A stretch of DNA of 63,564 nt from Terriglobales bacterium (GTDB taxonomy: Bacteria; Acidobacteriota; Terriglobia; Terriglobales; Acidobacteriaceae): assembly GCA_035691485.1 (NCBI GenBank), contig DASSIZ010000023.1, forward strand, positions 1 through 63,564, read 5' to 3'. Under the pieces are notes generated by a model. The model was not told where the DNA came from and made no database searches. It saw nothing but the letters and a program-made list of their open reading frames with translations. The position numbers and the translations under genes were made by a program. Positions within the stretch are counted from its first letter, which is position 1. Each line of letters starts with the position of its first letter. This document shows, piece by piece, positions 9,936-17,869 of the stretch.

Positions 9936-11333
9936 TCAGTCCATGGTTGCGGCTGCCGGTCGTGAGGCCGGTTCAACATCAGCCCGTCCCACGCTGTAAT
10001 ACTGAAAACCCCGCGACGCCATGGTGGCCGGGTCGTACAGGTTGCGGCCATCCACGATGATGGGATAGGCAAGAGCGCTACGAATGAGTCCCAGGTCCAG
10101 GGAGCCAAACTCGGCCCAGTCGGTCAAAATCAGCAAGGCGTCGGCTGCCTTGGCCGCGTCGTAAGCCGAGTCGGTATAGGTGACGCCGGAAGCTGGTAAG
10201 ACCTGTCGCGCGCTCTGCATCGCGGCGGGATCGTAAACCTGGATTGTGCAGCCCTCTTTCAGCAGCATCTCGGCGATCGCGATCGCGGGGGACTCCCGGA
10301 TGTCGTCGGTCCCGCCCTTGAATGCCAATCCCAGTATTCCCAGACGCTTTCCGCGCAGAGTCCAGAGAGCCTTGCGCACCTTGCGCAGGAAACGGTGGCG
10401 CTGGTCTTCATTGATATTGATCACTTCATCCAGGAGCCGAAAATCGTATCCGCACTCGCGCGCCACCGCCCGGAATGCCATCAGGTCCTTGGGGAAGCAA
10501 GAACCCCCGTAGCCGATGCCCGGATTCAGAAAACGGTGCCCGATGCGGGAATCGGCGCCGATGCCGTCGCACACCTGGCGCACGTCGGCACCCACCGACT
10601 CGCACATGTTGGCGACCGCATTGATGAAGGAAATCTTCGTGGCCAGGAATGCGTTACAAGCGTGCTTGATGAGTTCGGCGCTCTTGGCGCTGGTTTCAAT
10701 CAGACGGGGCGGAAGCTGGGCGTTGTCGGGGGCAGGAATCGGATTGCCTTTGCTGTAGTATTCGCCCGTCGTCAACGGCGCATAAATCTCGCGCAACATG
10801 GCGGCCGCGCGTGGGGTATCCGCGCCGATCACGATCCGGTCGGGATACATGAAGTCGCTGACCGCGGTGCCTTCCCGCAGAAATTCCGGGTTGGAGGCGA
10901 CGTCGAATGAGTCGGCGCGCGCTCCGTTCAACAACATCACCTTGCGCACCCAGTCGTGGGTAAACACCGGGACCGTGCTCTTCTCCACGATCAGCTTGTA
11001 GCCTTTGATCGAGCGCGCCAGCTCGCGCGTGACCGACTCCACGTACGACAGGTCGGCGTATCCGTCGCCTCCCTGGGGCGTGCCGACGGCGATGAAAATG
11101 GCGTCGGTTACTTCCACCGCTTTCGCCAGGTCGCTGGAGAAACACACGCGGCCGTTGCGGTGCCGGGCCAGCAATTCGGGCAGGAACTGCTCGTGAATCG
11201 GAATCTCCCCACGCTGCAGCTTCGCGGTCTTTTGCGCATCGTTGTCAACCGAAATGACTTCGTGTCCGAGTTCTGCAAAGCAGGCGGAAGCGACTAATCC
11301 TACGTAGCCGGATCCGACAACCGTGATCCTCAT
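9936..11333 (-). CDS. ugd: UDP-glucose 6-dehydrogenase
   Basis: About 465 residues from the ATG at 11333 (GGAG upstream); in-frame starts up to 11411 would add 26 residues before the Rossmann strand MRITVVGSGYVGLV and are unlikely. VGTPQGGDGYADLS, VEKSTVPV, NPEFLREG, the catalytic-cysteine motif YGGSCFPKDL and LAFKGGTDDIRESP are all present and in order. The protein oxidises UDP-glucose to UDP-glucuronate. Product can go to the UDP-xylose synthase gene product nearby. It is the first gene of the minus-strand set with the WbpA- and WbpP-like genes and is transcribed away from the glucosyltransferase gene at 11510. Confidence 0.93.
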   Translation of the reverse strand: MRITVVGSGYVGLVASACFAELGHEVISVDNDAQKTAKLQRGEIPIHEQFLPELLARHRNGRVCFSSDLAKAVEVTDAIFIAVGTPQGGDGYADLSYVESVTRELARSIKGYKLIVEKSTVPVFTHDWVRKVMLLNGARADSFDVASNPEFLREGTAVSDFMYPDRIVIGADTPRAAAMLREIYAPLTTGEYYSKGNPIPAPDNAQLPPRLIETSAKSAELIKHACNAFLATKISFINAVANMCESVGADVRQVCDGIGADSRIGHRFLNPGIGYGGSCFPKDLMAFRAVARECGYDFRLLDEVININEDQRHRFLRKVRKALWTLRGKRLGILGLAFKGGTDDIRESPAIAIAEMLLKEGCTIQVYDPAAMQSARQVLPASGVTYTDSAYDAAKAADALLILTDWAEFGSLDLGLIRSALAYPIIVDGRNLYDPATMASRGFQYYSVGRADVEPASRPAAATMD

Positions 11334-11493
11334 GAATTCTTGCTCCATCCGGGGGACGAAGACTTTGAGTGGAATTTCCTTCTTCAGGGTACCACGACAC
11401 CCTGCGGCCAAGCGCTGCTCATAGCGGAATTGCAGCAGGAAAATCCGGGGGAATCCACGGAAGTAACCGGCACGCCGCTCCGATCAGCGATAG

Positions 11494-11499
11494 TATAGT
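11494..11499 (+). promoter_or_regulatory. Candidate -10 element (TATAGT) hugging the GT2 start
   Basis: TATAGT ends 10 bases before the ATG at 11510, so the predicted transcript would have a leader of only a few bases, and no Shine-Dalgarno sequence is present. No good -35 was seen. Confidence 0.35.
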
Positions 11500-11509
11500 G
11501 GTACTGCTG

Positions 11510-12262
11510 ATGTCGATCTACAGCCTTATTTTCCCCGCCTTCAATGAGAGCGAGCGACTCGCGCCCACTCTTGAGAAAGTGCTGGCCTACGTGTCGCAGC
11601 AGCACTGGCAGGCGGAAATCATCGTCGTCGATGACGGTTCCACCGACGGTACTGCGGACGTGGTGCGGGAGTTCGCGCGCAGCCACGGCATCGTTCAATT
11701 GGTGCAAAATCCCGGCAACCGCGGCAAGGGATACAGTGTCCGCAACGGAATGATGCATGCACATGGTGACGTGCTGCTGTTCAGCGACGCGGACCTGTCC
11801 TCGCCGATTTCGGAGGCGCAAAAATTGATTGCCGCTATTGAAAACGGCGCCGAGGTTGCGATCGGTTCGCGCTGGCTCCAATCCGAGGTGCAGACCCAGC
11901 GGCAATCGCTGGTGCGGCAACTTTTCGGCCGGGTTTATAACCTGCTGCTGCGCCTCGTCCTTGGCCTCGACTACAAAGACACGCAGTGTGGATTCAAAGC
12001 CTTTACCCGCCAGGCCGCGCGGCTGATTTTTTCGGCGCAAAGGATCGAGCGCTGGGGGTTCGATCCCGAGTTGCTGTTCCTGGCACACACCTACGGATTG
12101 CGCGTCGCCGAAATTCCGGTGGAATGGGGGCACGCAGGCGCCTCGAAAATCAACCCGTTCAGCGACGGCATACGCATGTTCGGGGAAATGCTCAGCATTC
12201 GCTGGAATGCATTGACTGGAAAATATGCCTCGCCGGCGATCACGCGGGCGGCCTCTCGCTGA
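11510..12262 (+). CDS. Dolichyl-phosphate beta-glucosyltransferase-like GT2
   Basis: 250 residues. I start at the ATG at 11510, giving MSIYSLIFPAFNESERL; the frame is open 47 codons further upstream but that part is unconserved and overlaps the ugd promoter region. The GT-A core shows VVDDGSTDGT, NPGNRGKGYSVRNGM (a family signature), LFSDADLSSP with the metal-binding DxD-like site, and CGFKAFTR, then EIPVEWGH near the end. The family transfers glucose from UDP-Glc to a polyprenyl or dolichyl phosphate on the cytoplasmic membrane face, providing a lipid-linked donor for periplasmic glycosylation. In bacteria the lipid is undecaprenyl phosphate. Being beside UDP-sugar genes agrees with this. 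Confidence 0.83.
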   Translation: MSIYSLIFPAFNESERLAPTLEKVLAYVSQQHWQAEIIVVDDGSTDGTADVVREFARSHGIVQLVQNPGNRGKGYSVRNGMMHAHGDVLLFSDADLSSPISEAQKLIAAIENGAEVAIGSRWLQSEVQTQRQSLVRQLFGRVYNLLLRLVLGLDYKDTQCGFKAFTRQAARLIFSAQRIERWGFDPELLFLAHTYGLRVAEIPVEWGHAGASKINPFSDGIRMFGEMLSIRWNALTGKYASPAITRAASR

Positions 12263-12396
12263 CACCCATTCGACAATGTAAAAAGTAAGCCGCCTAGCCG
12301 GCGCCCTGGGATATTCGGACGGGGCAGTCGTCGCCACTCCTCCGGTGCAGCTCGCACCAACAACAAAATTAAGGTCAAAAATCCTACAGTACTAAG

Positions 12397-12418
12397 TAAT
12401 CCTGATTAATGCGGATTA
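12397..12418 (+). promoter_or_regulatory. Short inverted repeat TAATCC...GGATTA in the GH leader
   Basis: Two perfect 6-base arms (12397-12402 and 12413-12418) flank a 10-base AT-rich spacer, about 60 bases upstream of the glycoside hydrolase ATG. It could be an operator or chance; no regulator is known for it. The rest of the 216-base gap holds nothing I recognise. Confidence 0.25.
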
Positions 12419-12478
12419 AGGCCGCCGGCAGGATACTCCGCGAACCGTTTCCCATCAGGCTTCCCGGAGAACATCCGT

Positions 12479-14581
12479 ATGCGCCCAGCTGTCTTCGTCG
12501 CCCTGGCTGTAGGACTATCCCTGTCCACCGCCTTTGCCAGTACGCCGCTGCAAATCACGCCCACAACCACGCTGGCCGCTGAGACTGGCAACAACACCAG
12601 CACCTCGAATCTATTTGCGACTACGGGCAATGGCGACATGGCTGCCGGCAACGTGAGCAAGGTGGATACTCACACCCTGCTCTACCCCGGCTTCGACGGG
12701 AAGATCTACGCGCACCTGATGGGCTGGTTCTGCATGACCGCGGGCTCTACCGCCACCGGCGCCGGGACACTGTGCGGAAGCCATGTCCAGGTCGGCTACA
12801 ACTCCAACGATCCTGCCGTGGTGCATGCGCAGGTGAACGACATGATCAGCCGCGGCTTCGACGGCGTAATCCACGACTGGTACGGTCCCGGCAACTCGAG
12901 CGACGACATCGAAACCACGAACTACATGAACGAGGCGCAACAGCACCCGAATTTCACATTCGCGTTGATGATCGACAAGGGCGCCATCGAGTGGTACTCC
13001 TGCTATCCGACCTGCACGGCGACGCAGGCGCTACTGAACCTGACGCAATACGCGGCCAACACCTATTTCAACTCCCCCGCCTACATGCGGATCAATGGCC
13101 GGCCGGTGCTGACCAATTTCGACATCGACCTGCATTACACCGTCGATTGGAACTACGTCGCGGCCAACACGCCGGGAAACCCGATTTTCATCTTCCAGAA
13201 CAGCGGTGGATTCACTCACACCCTGAGCGCAGGCGCTTATTCGTGGGTCATCATCAACTCCCAATACGGCTTGGACTATCTCACCAACTTCTACAACACG
13301 GGCCTGCAGTATCCATCCGAGCTGACCGTGGGCGCCATGTACAAGGGGTTCAACGATACCCTGGCGTCATGGTCGGGAAACCGCGTAATGAGCCAGCAGT
13401 GCGGGCAGACGTGGCTGCAGACCTTCGCCAAGGCCAACTCCATGTACAACAGTTCCAGCCAGCTTGGCGCCATCCAAATGGTGACTTGGGATGACTACGA
13501 GGAAGGAACGGAGCTAGAGACCGGCATCGACAATTGCCTTGCGGTGAGCGGCGGCATGTCGAACACCACGTTGAAGTGGAACATCAGCGGCGACGAGAGC
13601 ACCCTGGATCACTACACCGTGTTCATCTCGACCGATGGCCAGAACCTGATGTCGCTGGGCGATTTCGCGGTGGGGACACGGCAGCTTGATCTTGCCTCTT
13701 ACACCCCGGCAGTAGGAAGCACCTACACGCTGTACGTGAAGGCGGTGGGCAAACCGTCGATGCGCAACCAGATCTCAGGTCCGGTGACGTTCTCCTACAC
13801 GCCGGGCGTGCACATGACGCCCAGTAACGGCGCGACCGTGAGCTCCCCGATGACGCTGAGCGGCTACGCAGTGTCAGCCAACCCAATCTCGGCCATGATC
13901 GCCTATGTTGACTACAACGAGGTATACCGGACTTACTCGGGGTCGCTGAGCACGACCCTCTCTCTGAGTTCGGGCGCCCACCTGGTCGTCATCAATGCCT
14001 GGGACAGCACCGGGGCGCTGATGCAGGCGCAGGCAAACATCTCGGTGGCTTCGCTGTCGCCGAATGCAGCACTCACATTGTCGAGCACGAGCGCCGTTGC
14101 GCCGGCAACAATCACTGCGTCCACCTCCGGTTCCACCGACCCCAACAGCGGCGGTACCATCTCCTCGTCCACCATTAACTGGGGCGACGGCGCGACTTCG
14201 TCCGGTCCGAATGCTTCCCACGTTTACAGCCAGGCCGGCAATTACACGGTGAGCGCCACGGTGACGGACAACTACGGGCTGAGCGCAACGACGACCAAGG
14301 CGCTGACAATCAGTGCGCCGTCGATAACCATCAGCAGTCCGCTCAATGGCTCGACCGTTTCTTCGCCGGTACAGGTGACCGCCAAGGCGGTTTCAGGGCT
14401 TCCGATATCGGCAATCATCGTTTACCTGGACAACAACGAGGTTTATCGCACCTATTCAGCGACGGTGAACACCAGTATTTCGATGGGGTCGGGCCAGCAC
14501 CAGATCGTCACCAACGCGTGGGACTCAGCCGGCACCTTGATGCAGGCCAAGGTCTCGATCACGGTAAAACGGCGGCACTGA
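12479..14581 (+). CDS. Secreted GH99/GH71-like glycoside hydrolase with Ig and PKD modules
   Basis: 700 residues with a signal peptide (cleavage near TAFAS-TPL, residue 21). Residues about 60-350 form a TIM-barrel-like region: IYAHLMGWF, GFDGVIHDWYGPG, FTFALMIDKGAIEW, RINGRPVLTNFDID and WDDYEEGTELE, resembling endo-alpha-mannosidase or alpha-1,3-glucanase families. Then a fibronectin-like stretch, an Ig-like module (about 440-525), a PKD domain with INWGDGATSSGP and SHVYSQAGNYTVSATV (about 527-613), and a second copy of the Ig-like module (about 614-697). The two Ig-like copies share EVYRTYS and VxNAWDSxGxLMQA, an internal duplication. Probably an extracellular alpha-glycan hydrolase; substrate not assignable. 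Confidence 0.7.
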   Translation: MRPAVFVALAVGLSLSTAFASTPLQITPTTTLAAETGNNTSTSNLFATTGNGDMAAGNVSKVDTHTLLYPGFDGKIYAHLMGWFCMTAGSTATGAGTLCGSHVQVGYNSNDPAVVHAQVNDMISRGFDGVIHDWYGPGNSSDDIETTNYMNEAQQHPNFTFALMIDKGAIEWYSCYPTCTATQALLNLTQYAANTYFNSPAYMRINGRPVLTNFDIDLHYTVDWNYVAANTPGNPIFIFQNSGGFTHTLSAGAYSWVIINSQYGLDYLTNFYNTGLQYPSELTVGAMYKGFNDTLASWSGNRVMSQQCGQTWLQTFAKANSMYNSSSQLGAIQMVTWDDYEEGTELETGIDNCLAVSGGMSNTTLKWNISGDESTLDHYTVFISTDGQNLMSLGDFAVGTRQLDLASYTPAVGSTYTLYVKAVGKPSMRNQISGPVTFSYTPGVHMTPSNGATVSSPMTLSGYAVSANPISAMIAYVDYNEVYRTYSGSLSTTLSLSSGAHLVVINAWDSTGALMQAQANISVASLSPNAALTLSSTSAVAPATITASTSGSTDPNSGGTISSSTINWGDGATSSGPNASHVYSQAGNYTVSATVTDNYGLSATTTKALTISAPSITISSPLNGSTVSSPVQVTAKAVSGLPISAIIVYLDNNEVYRTYSATVNTSISMGSGQHQIVTNAWDSAGTLMQAKVSITVKRRH

Positions 14582-14704
14582 ACTTCGGCAAGCCAGGGAC
14601 TGCAGAGCTGGAACAGGCTGAAGTGACTTCAGCGGAGCACGCGCGCGGAGAACCACCACGCCGCGGTGCAAGGTTCGGGTCGCTAGTGAATCGCCTGTTG
14701 AGGA

Positions 14705-14749
14705 AAGAAATAAGACCGGCATTGCCGCCGCATGCCGGTCTTATTTCTT
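14705..14749. terminator. Bidirectional terminator between convergent genes
   Basis: Two perfect 18-base complementary arms (14705-14722 and 14732-14749) around a 9-base loop. The core is AAGACCGGCAT paired with ATGCCGGTCTT, flanked by A-rich on one side and T-rich on the other. It overlaps the stop codon of the minus-strand VWFA gene and lies 124 bases after the stop of the plus-strand hydrolase, so it can end both transcripts. Confidence 0.85.
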
Positions 14750-15791
14750 ATTCCTGCGATGCGTAATAACCCTGCTTGGCGTGCAGGTTGAGCATGGGCA
14801 GGCCGCGGGGAGGCAGGAGCTTGACCTTGATTTTGTGCCACTTGCCATCCCTGGGCTTGGCGACCGGCTTGTAGGCAATGACGTATTGATTGCGCAATTC
14901 GGTGCCGATCTTGGTGGCCACATCGGGCAATTCATTGGGATCGTTCAGGGTAAAGGTGCGTCCGCCGGTGACTTCGGTCATATCCGAGAGCAGCGTGGGA
15001 CCAAGGCGCTCTTCCTGCGTCCGCGGCGCCTGGTCGAACAGGCCGATCGCGAAGATCTGAACGTCGGCTTCCTTCACGGCCGACTTGATTTCGCTTTCGC
15101 TGTAGCGGCTGTGATTGTCGCCGCCATCGGAAATGATGAGCAGCGCCTTGCGTTCGCGCTTGGCCTGCTTCATCTTGTTCATGCCCATGTAAATGGCATC
15201 CAGCAGTGCGGTCATGCCCTTGGGCTGCGCCATCACTAGCCTGCTCTGGATGTCGCCGACCGAACCGGTAAAGTCAGACAGCAGCAGCGGACGGTCGGAA
15301 AAACCGATAATGAAGAACTCGTCTTCCGGATTCGCAGTCTGCATGAATTGCACGACCGCTTCCTTGGCCTTGTCGAACTTGTTGTTCATGGAACCGCTCA
15401 TGTCCAGGATGACGCCGACGGAAACCGGCGCATCCTCGGAAGAGAGGTTGTGAATTTGCTGCTTCTGCTTTCCTTCGAAGACTTCGAAATTGTCCTTCTC
15501 CAGTCCGGTTACCAGGCGATCCATGGGATCCGTGACAGTGACCGGAACCAGGATCAGCTCCACATCCGAACGCAGCGGCTTGGTGTGCGTCTTCAGCGAC
15601 GGATCGATGGAAACGTCAGGAGACGCGGCTGGCCTGGAAGCGATACGCGGCGTGATATGTACGTCCGCGTCCTGGGCGATGGCCATGCCCGTGAGCAGGA
15701 TGGTGAGCAGCACTGCGAAAAAGACAACGCCGCGTCGAGAATCGGAGGTGGTCTTGCGACGCCGGGGCATACGCGAAATTAGGGGACCCAT
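14748..15791 (-). CDS. VWFA domain protein of the acidobacterial type
   Basis: 347 residues; a basic stretch and hydrophobic segment (about 20-38, ending GMAIAQ) form a signal peptide. An N-terminal VPVTVTDPMDRLVTGLEKDNF beta segment precedes a von Willebrand A domain with the MIDAS motif DMSGS, a TALLDA loop and LLIISDGGDNHS. This layout matches the VWFA-related family that is strongly expanded in Acidobacteria. Members are exported and probably bind protein ligands through a divalent metal; the ligand is unknown. An internal ATG at 15770 is equally good as start. The stop codon is directly followed by the terminator stem. Confidence 0.85.
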   Translation of the reverse strand: MGPLISRMPRRRKTTSDSRRGVVFFAVLLTILLTGMAIAQDADVHITPRIASRPAASPDVSIDPSLKTHTKPLRSDVELILVPVTVTDPMDRLVTGLEKDNFEVFEGKQKQQIHNLSSEDAPVSVGVILDMSGSMNNKFDKAKEAVVQFMQTANPEDEFFIIGFSDRPLLLSDFTGSVGDIQSRLVMAQPKGMTALLDAIYMGMNKMKQAKRERKALLIISDGGDNHSRYSESEIKSAVKEADVQIFAIGLFDQAPRTQEERLGPTLLSDMTEVTGGRTFTLNDPNELPDVATKIGTELRNQYVIAYKPVAKPRDGKWHKIKVKLLPPRGLPMLNLHAKQGYYASQE

Positions 15792-15948
15792 AATGCACTC
15801 TGCCGGCCAGAGGTGTCACTGCTCATAGGATGTAAGTTTGCGCCAAGCAGTTATCCGTGGGATGGACTACTGCTGGCCTGGTTCGGCCAGGGCGGGGATT
15901 TCGTCCCTCTTTCCGCTCTCTTGTTATGCTGTTGGGCCGGAGGTGATC

Positions 15949-16974
15949 ATGATCTCTCGCGGAACGGGCAGGTTTGGGTGGCTGCTAGGGTACGGATTGG
16001 CGATTGCGGCGTTGGCCCTGCCGGCTGCACCCCAGTACAAGGTGGTCAAGCACTTTGCCCTGGGCGGAGAGGGAGGCTGGGATGCCCTGACCGTGGACAG
16101 CTCGGCGCGCCGCGTGTATGTGTCGCGGGGGACTCGTGTGATGGTGGTGGATGCGGATACAGGCAAGCCGGTCGGCGAGATTCCGGACACTCCGGGCGTG
16201 CATGCCGTCGCGCTGGCTCCCAAGCTGAACAAGGGTTTCATCAGCGCGGGACGAGCGAACAACGTCGTGGTCTTCGACCTGGAAACCCTGAAGTCGTCCG
16301 GCACCGTGGCGGCGGGCGAAAATCCGGATCTCATCCTGTACGAGCCCCATACCAGGCGCGTCTTTGCCTTCAATGGGCGCAGCAAGAATGTGACGGTCAT
16401 CGACGCGGAGTCGCAGAAGGTGCTCACAACCATCCCTCTCCCCGGCAAACCAGAATTTGCCACCTTCGACGGCCATGGACGCGTCTTCGTCAACATCGAA
16501 GATAAGGGAACAGTCGCGGTGATTGACGCTTCCAGCATGAAGGTCGGCAAAGAAATGTCGATGTCGCCGTGCGAGGAACCAACCGGCCTGGCGATGGACC
16601 GCAAGAAGGGCCGCCTGTTTGCCGGATGTTCTGGCAACAAGGTGATGGCGGTGATGGAGGCTGGCAGCGGTAAGCTGCTGGCTTCGGTGCCGATCGGCGC
16701 GGGCTGCGACGGAACGGAGTTTGACGCCTCTGTTGGACTGGCGTTCGCCGCGAATGGGCGCGATGGCACACTGACCGTAGTCGGAGAGACCTCGCCGGGA
16801 AAATTTGAAGCCGTGCAGACGGTGACCACGCAGGTCAGCGGGCGGACGCTTGCCCTCGACGAGAAAACACACCAGTTGTTTATCCCTGTAGCGAAGTTGC
16901 AGCCGCCGGCAGCTCCAGGCCAGCGTCCGACGATGGAACCGGGGACCTTTGAGCTGTTGGTGGTCGGCCGCTGA
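15949..16974 (+). CDS. YVTN-type beta-propeller protein, secreted
   Basis: 341 residues from the ATG at 15949, which has a strong GGAGGT 4 bases upstream; longer in-frame starts lack this. A signal peptide (LGYGLAIAALALPAAP) leads into repeated blades of about 40-45 residues with patterns such as RRVYVSRGTRVMVVDADTG, KGFISAGRANNVVVFDLET and RVFAFNGRSKNVTVIDAES. These are YVTN/NHL-like seven-bladed propellers, usually extracytoplasmic binding scaffolds. No catalytic motif seen. The next gene, an outer-membrane barrel, starts 34 bases after its stop, so the two may be co-transcribed. Confidence 0.8.
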   Translation: MISRGTGRFGWLLGYGLAIAALALPAAPQYKVVKHFALGGEGGWDALTVDSSARRVYVSRGTRVMVVDADTGKPVGEIPDTPGVHAVALAPKLNKGFISAGRANNVVVFDLETLKSSGTVAAGENPDLILYEPHTRRVFAFNGRSKNVTVIDAESQKVLTTIPLPGKPEFATFDGHGRVFVNIEDKGTVAVIDASSMKVGKEMSMSPCEEPTGLAMDRKKGRLFAGCSGNKVMAVMEAGSGKLLASVPIGAGCDGTEFDASVGLAFAANGRDGTLTVVGETSPGKFEAVQTVTTQVSGRTLALDEKTHQLFIPVAKLQPPAAPGQRPTMEPGTFELLVVGR

Positions 16975-17008
16975 AGGGACATACAGAAGGTACGACAGGA
17001 ACTCAAGA

Positions 17009-17812
17009 ATGAGGCTCGTACGCGGCGGCGGCTACGTCTGGTACAGCACTTTGCTGCTGGTGTTCTGGGCGGGGGCAGCCTTCGCGCAGGGCGGTCCGCC
17101 CATGCGGACCGACGATCCCGGCACTCCCGGCAACGGCAATTGGGAGATCAACACCGGCCTGACCACCGACCGGCGCGTCCAGGAACGCAACTTCGATGCG
17201 CCGGTGTTGGACATCAACTACGGCGCCGGCGATCACCTTCAACTCAACTTTGAAATTCCATATCTCGTGCGCGGCACCAACAACGGCCCGACGCAAGCGG
17301 GACTGGGAAATTCCGGCATCGCGGCGAAGTGGCGGTTCTACGAGAATGAAAAACTGGGATTGGATATCTCCATGTACCCGCGATTGGAATTTAACAATCC
17401 GACCGCGTCGGTGCGTAGAGGCTTGGCGGACCGCGGACAGAGGTTCCTGATGCCGTTTGAGCTCTCCAAGAAATTGGGGCCCATCCAGGTCAACCCGGAG
17501 GCCGGGTACTGGTTCACCCAACACGGTCCCGACCTGTGGATCGCGGGAATCGCGGTTGGTCACCAGGCAAGCGAGCGCCTGGAGTTGCTGGCAGAGCAGT
17601 ACAACACCGGAGATGTCGGGGGGAGTTACCACGAGAGCACGTTCGGCGGCGGCGGACGTTTGCGGCTTCACGGGCCCGTGCTGCTGATCTTCATGGCCGG
17701 ACGCAGTTTTCGCGGCGCGGCCAGCGGCGAGCCCCAGCTCATCGGCTACCTCGGCCTGCAAATTCAAATCAAGAAGAAGCCTGCGCCTGACCTGCAACCA
17801 AAGCACAAGTAA
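17009..17812 (+). CDS. Outer-membrane beta-barrel protein (phenol MetA-pathway transporter-like)
   Basis: 267 residues from the ATG at 17009 (ACAGGA upstream). Signal peptide ends AGAAFA-QGGPPMRTDDPGTPG, and that mature N-terminus is the hallmark of the MetA/outer-membrane transporter-like family. The rest is alternating amphipathic strands (WEINTGL, LQLNFEIPYL, GIAAKWRFYE, LDISMYPRLEFN) ending in a Lys-rich tail. Members are thought to form small barrels for hydrophobic compounds, but their cargo is mostly unproven. It follows the beta-propeller gene and converges with the S10 peptidase gene. Confidence 0.7.
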   Translation: MRLVRGGGYVWYSTLLLVFWAGAAFAQGGPPMRTDDPGTPGNGNWEINTGLTTDRRVQERNFDAPVLDINYGAGDHLQLNFEIPYLVRGTNNGPTQAGLGNSGIAAKWRFYENEKLGLDISMYPRLEFNNPTASVRRGLADRGQRFLMPFELSKKLGPIQVNPEAGYWFTQHGPDLWIAGIAVGHQASERLELLAEQYNTGDVGGSYHESTFGGGGRLRLHGPVLLIFMAGRSFRGAASGEPQLIGYLGLQIQIKKKPAPDLQPKHK

Positions 17813-17869
17813 TCGGCGGCGCAGAATTCGTGCGCTGAGGATCGGCGAGCGCAACTCAAACGATACCGG

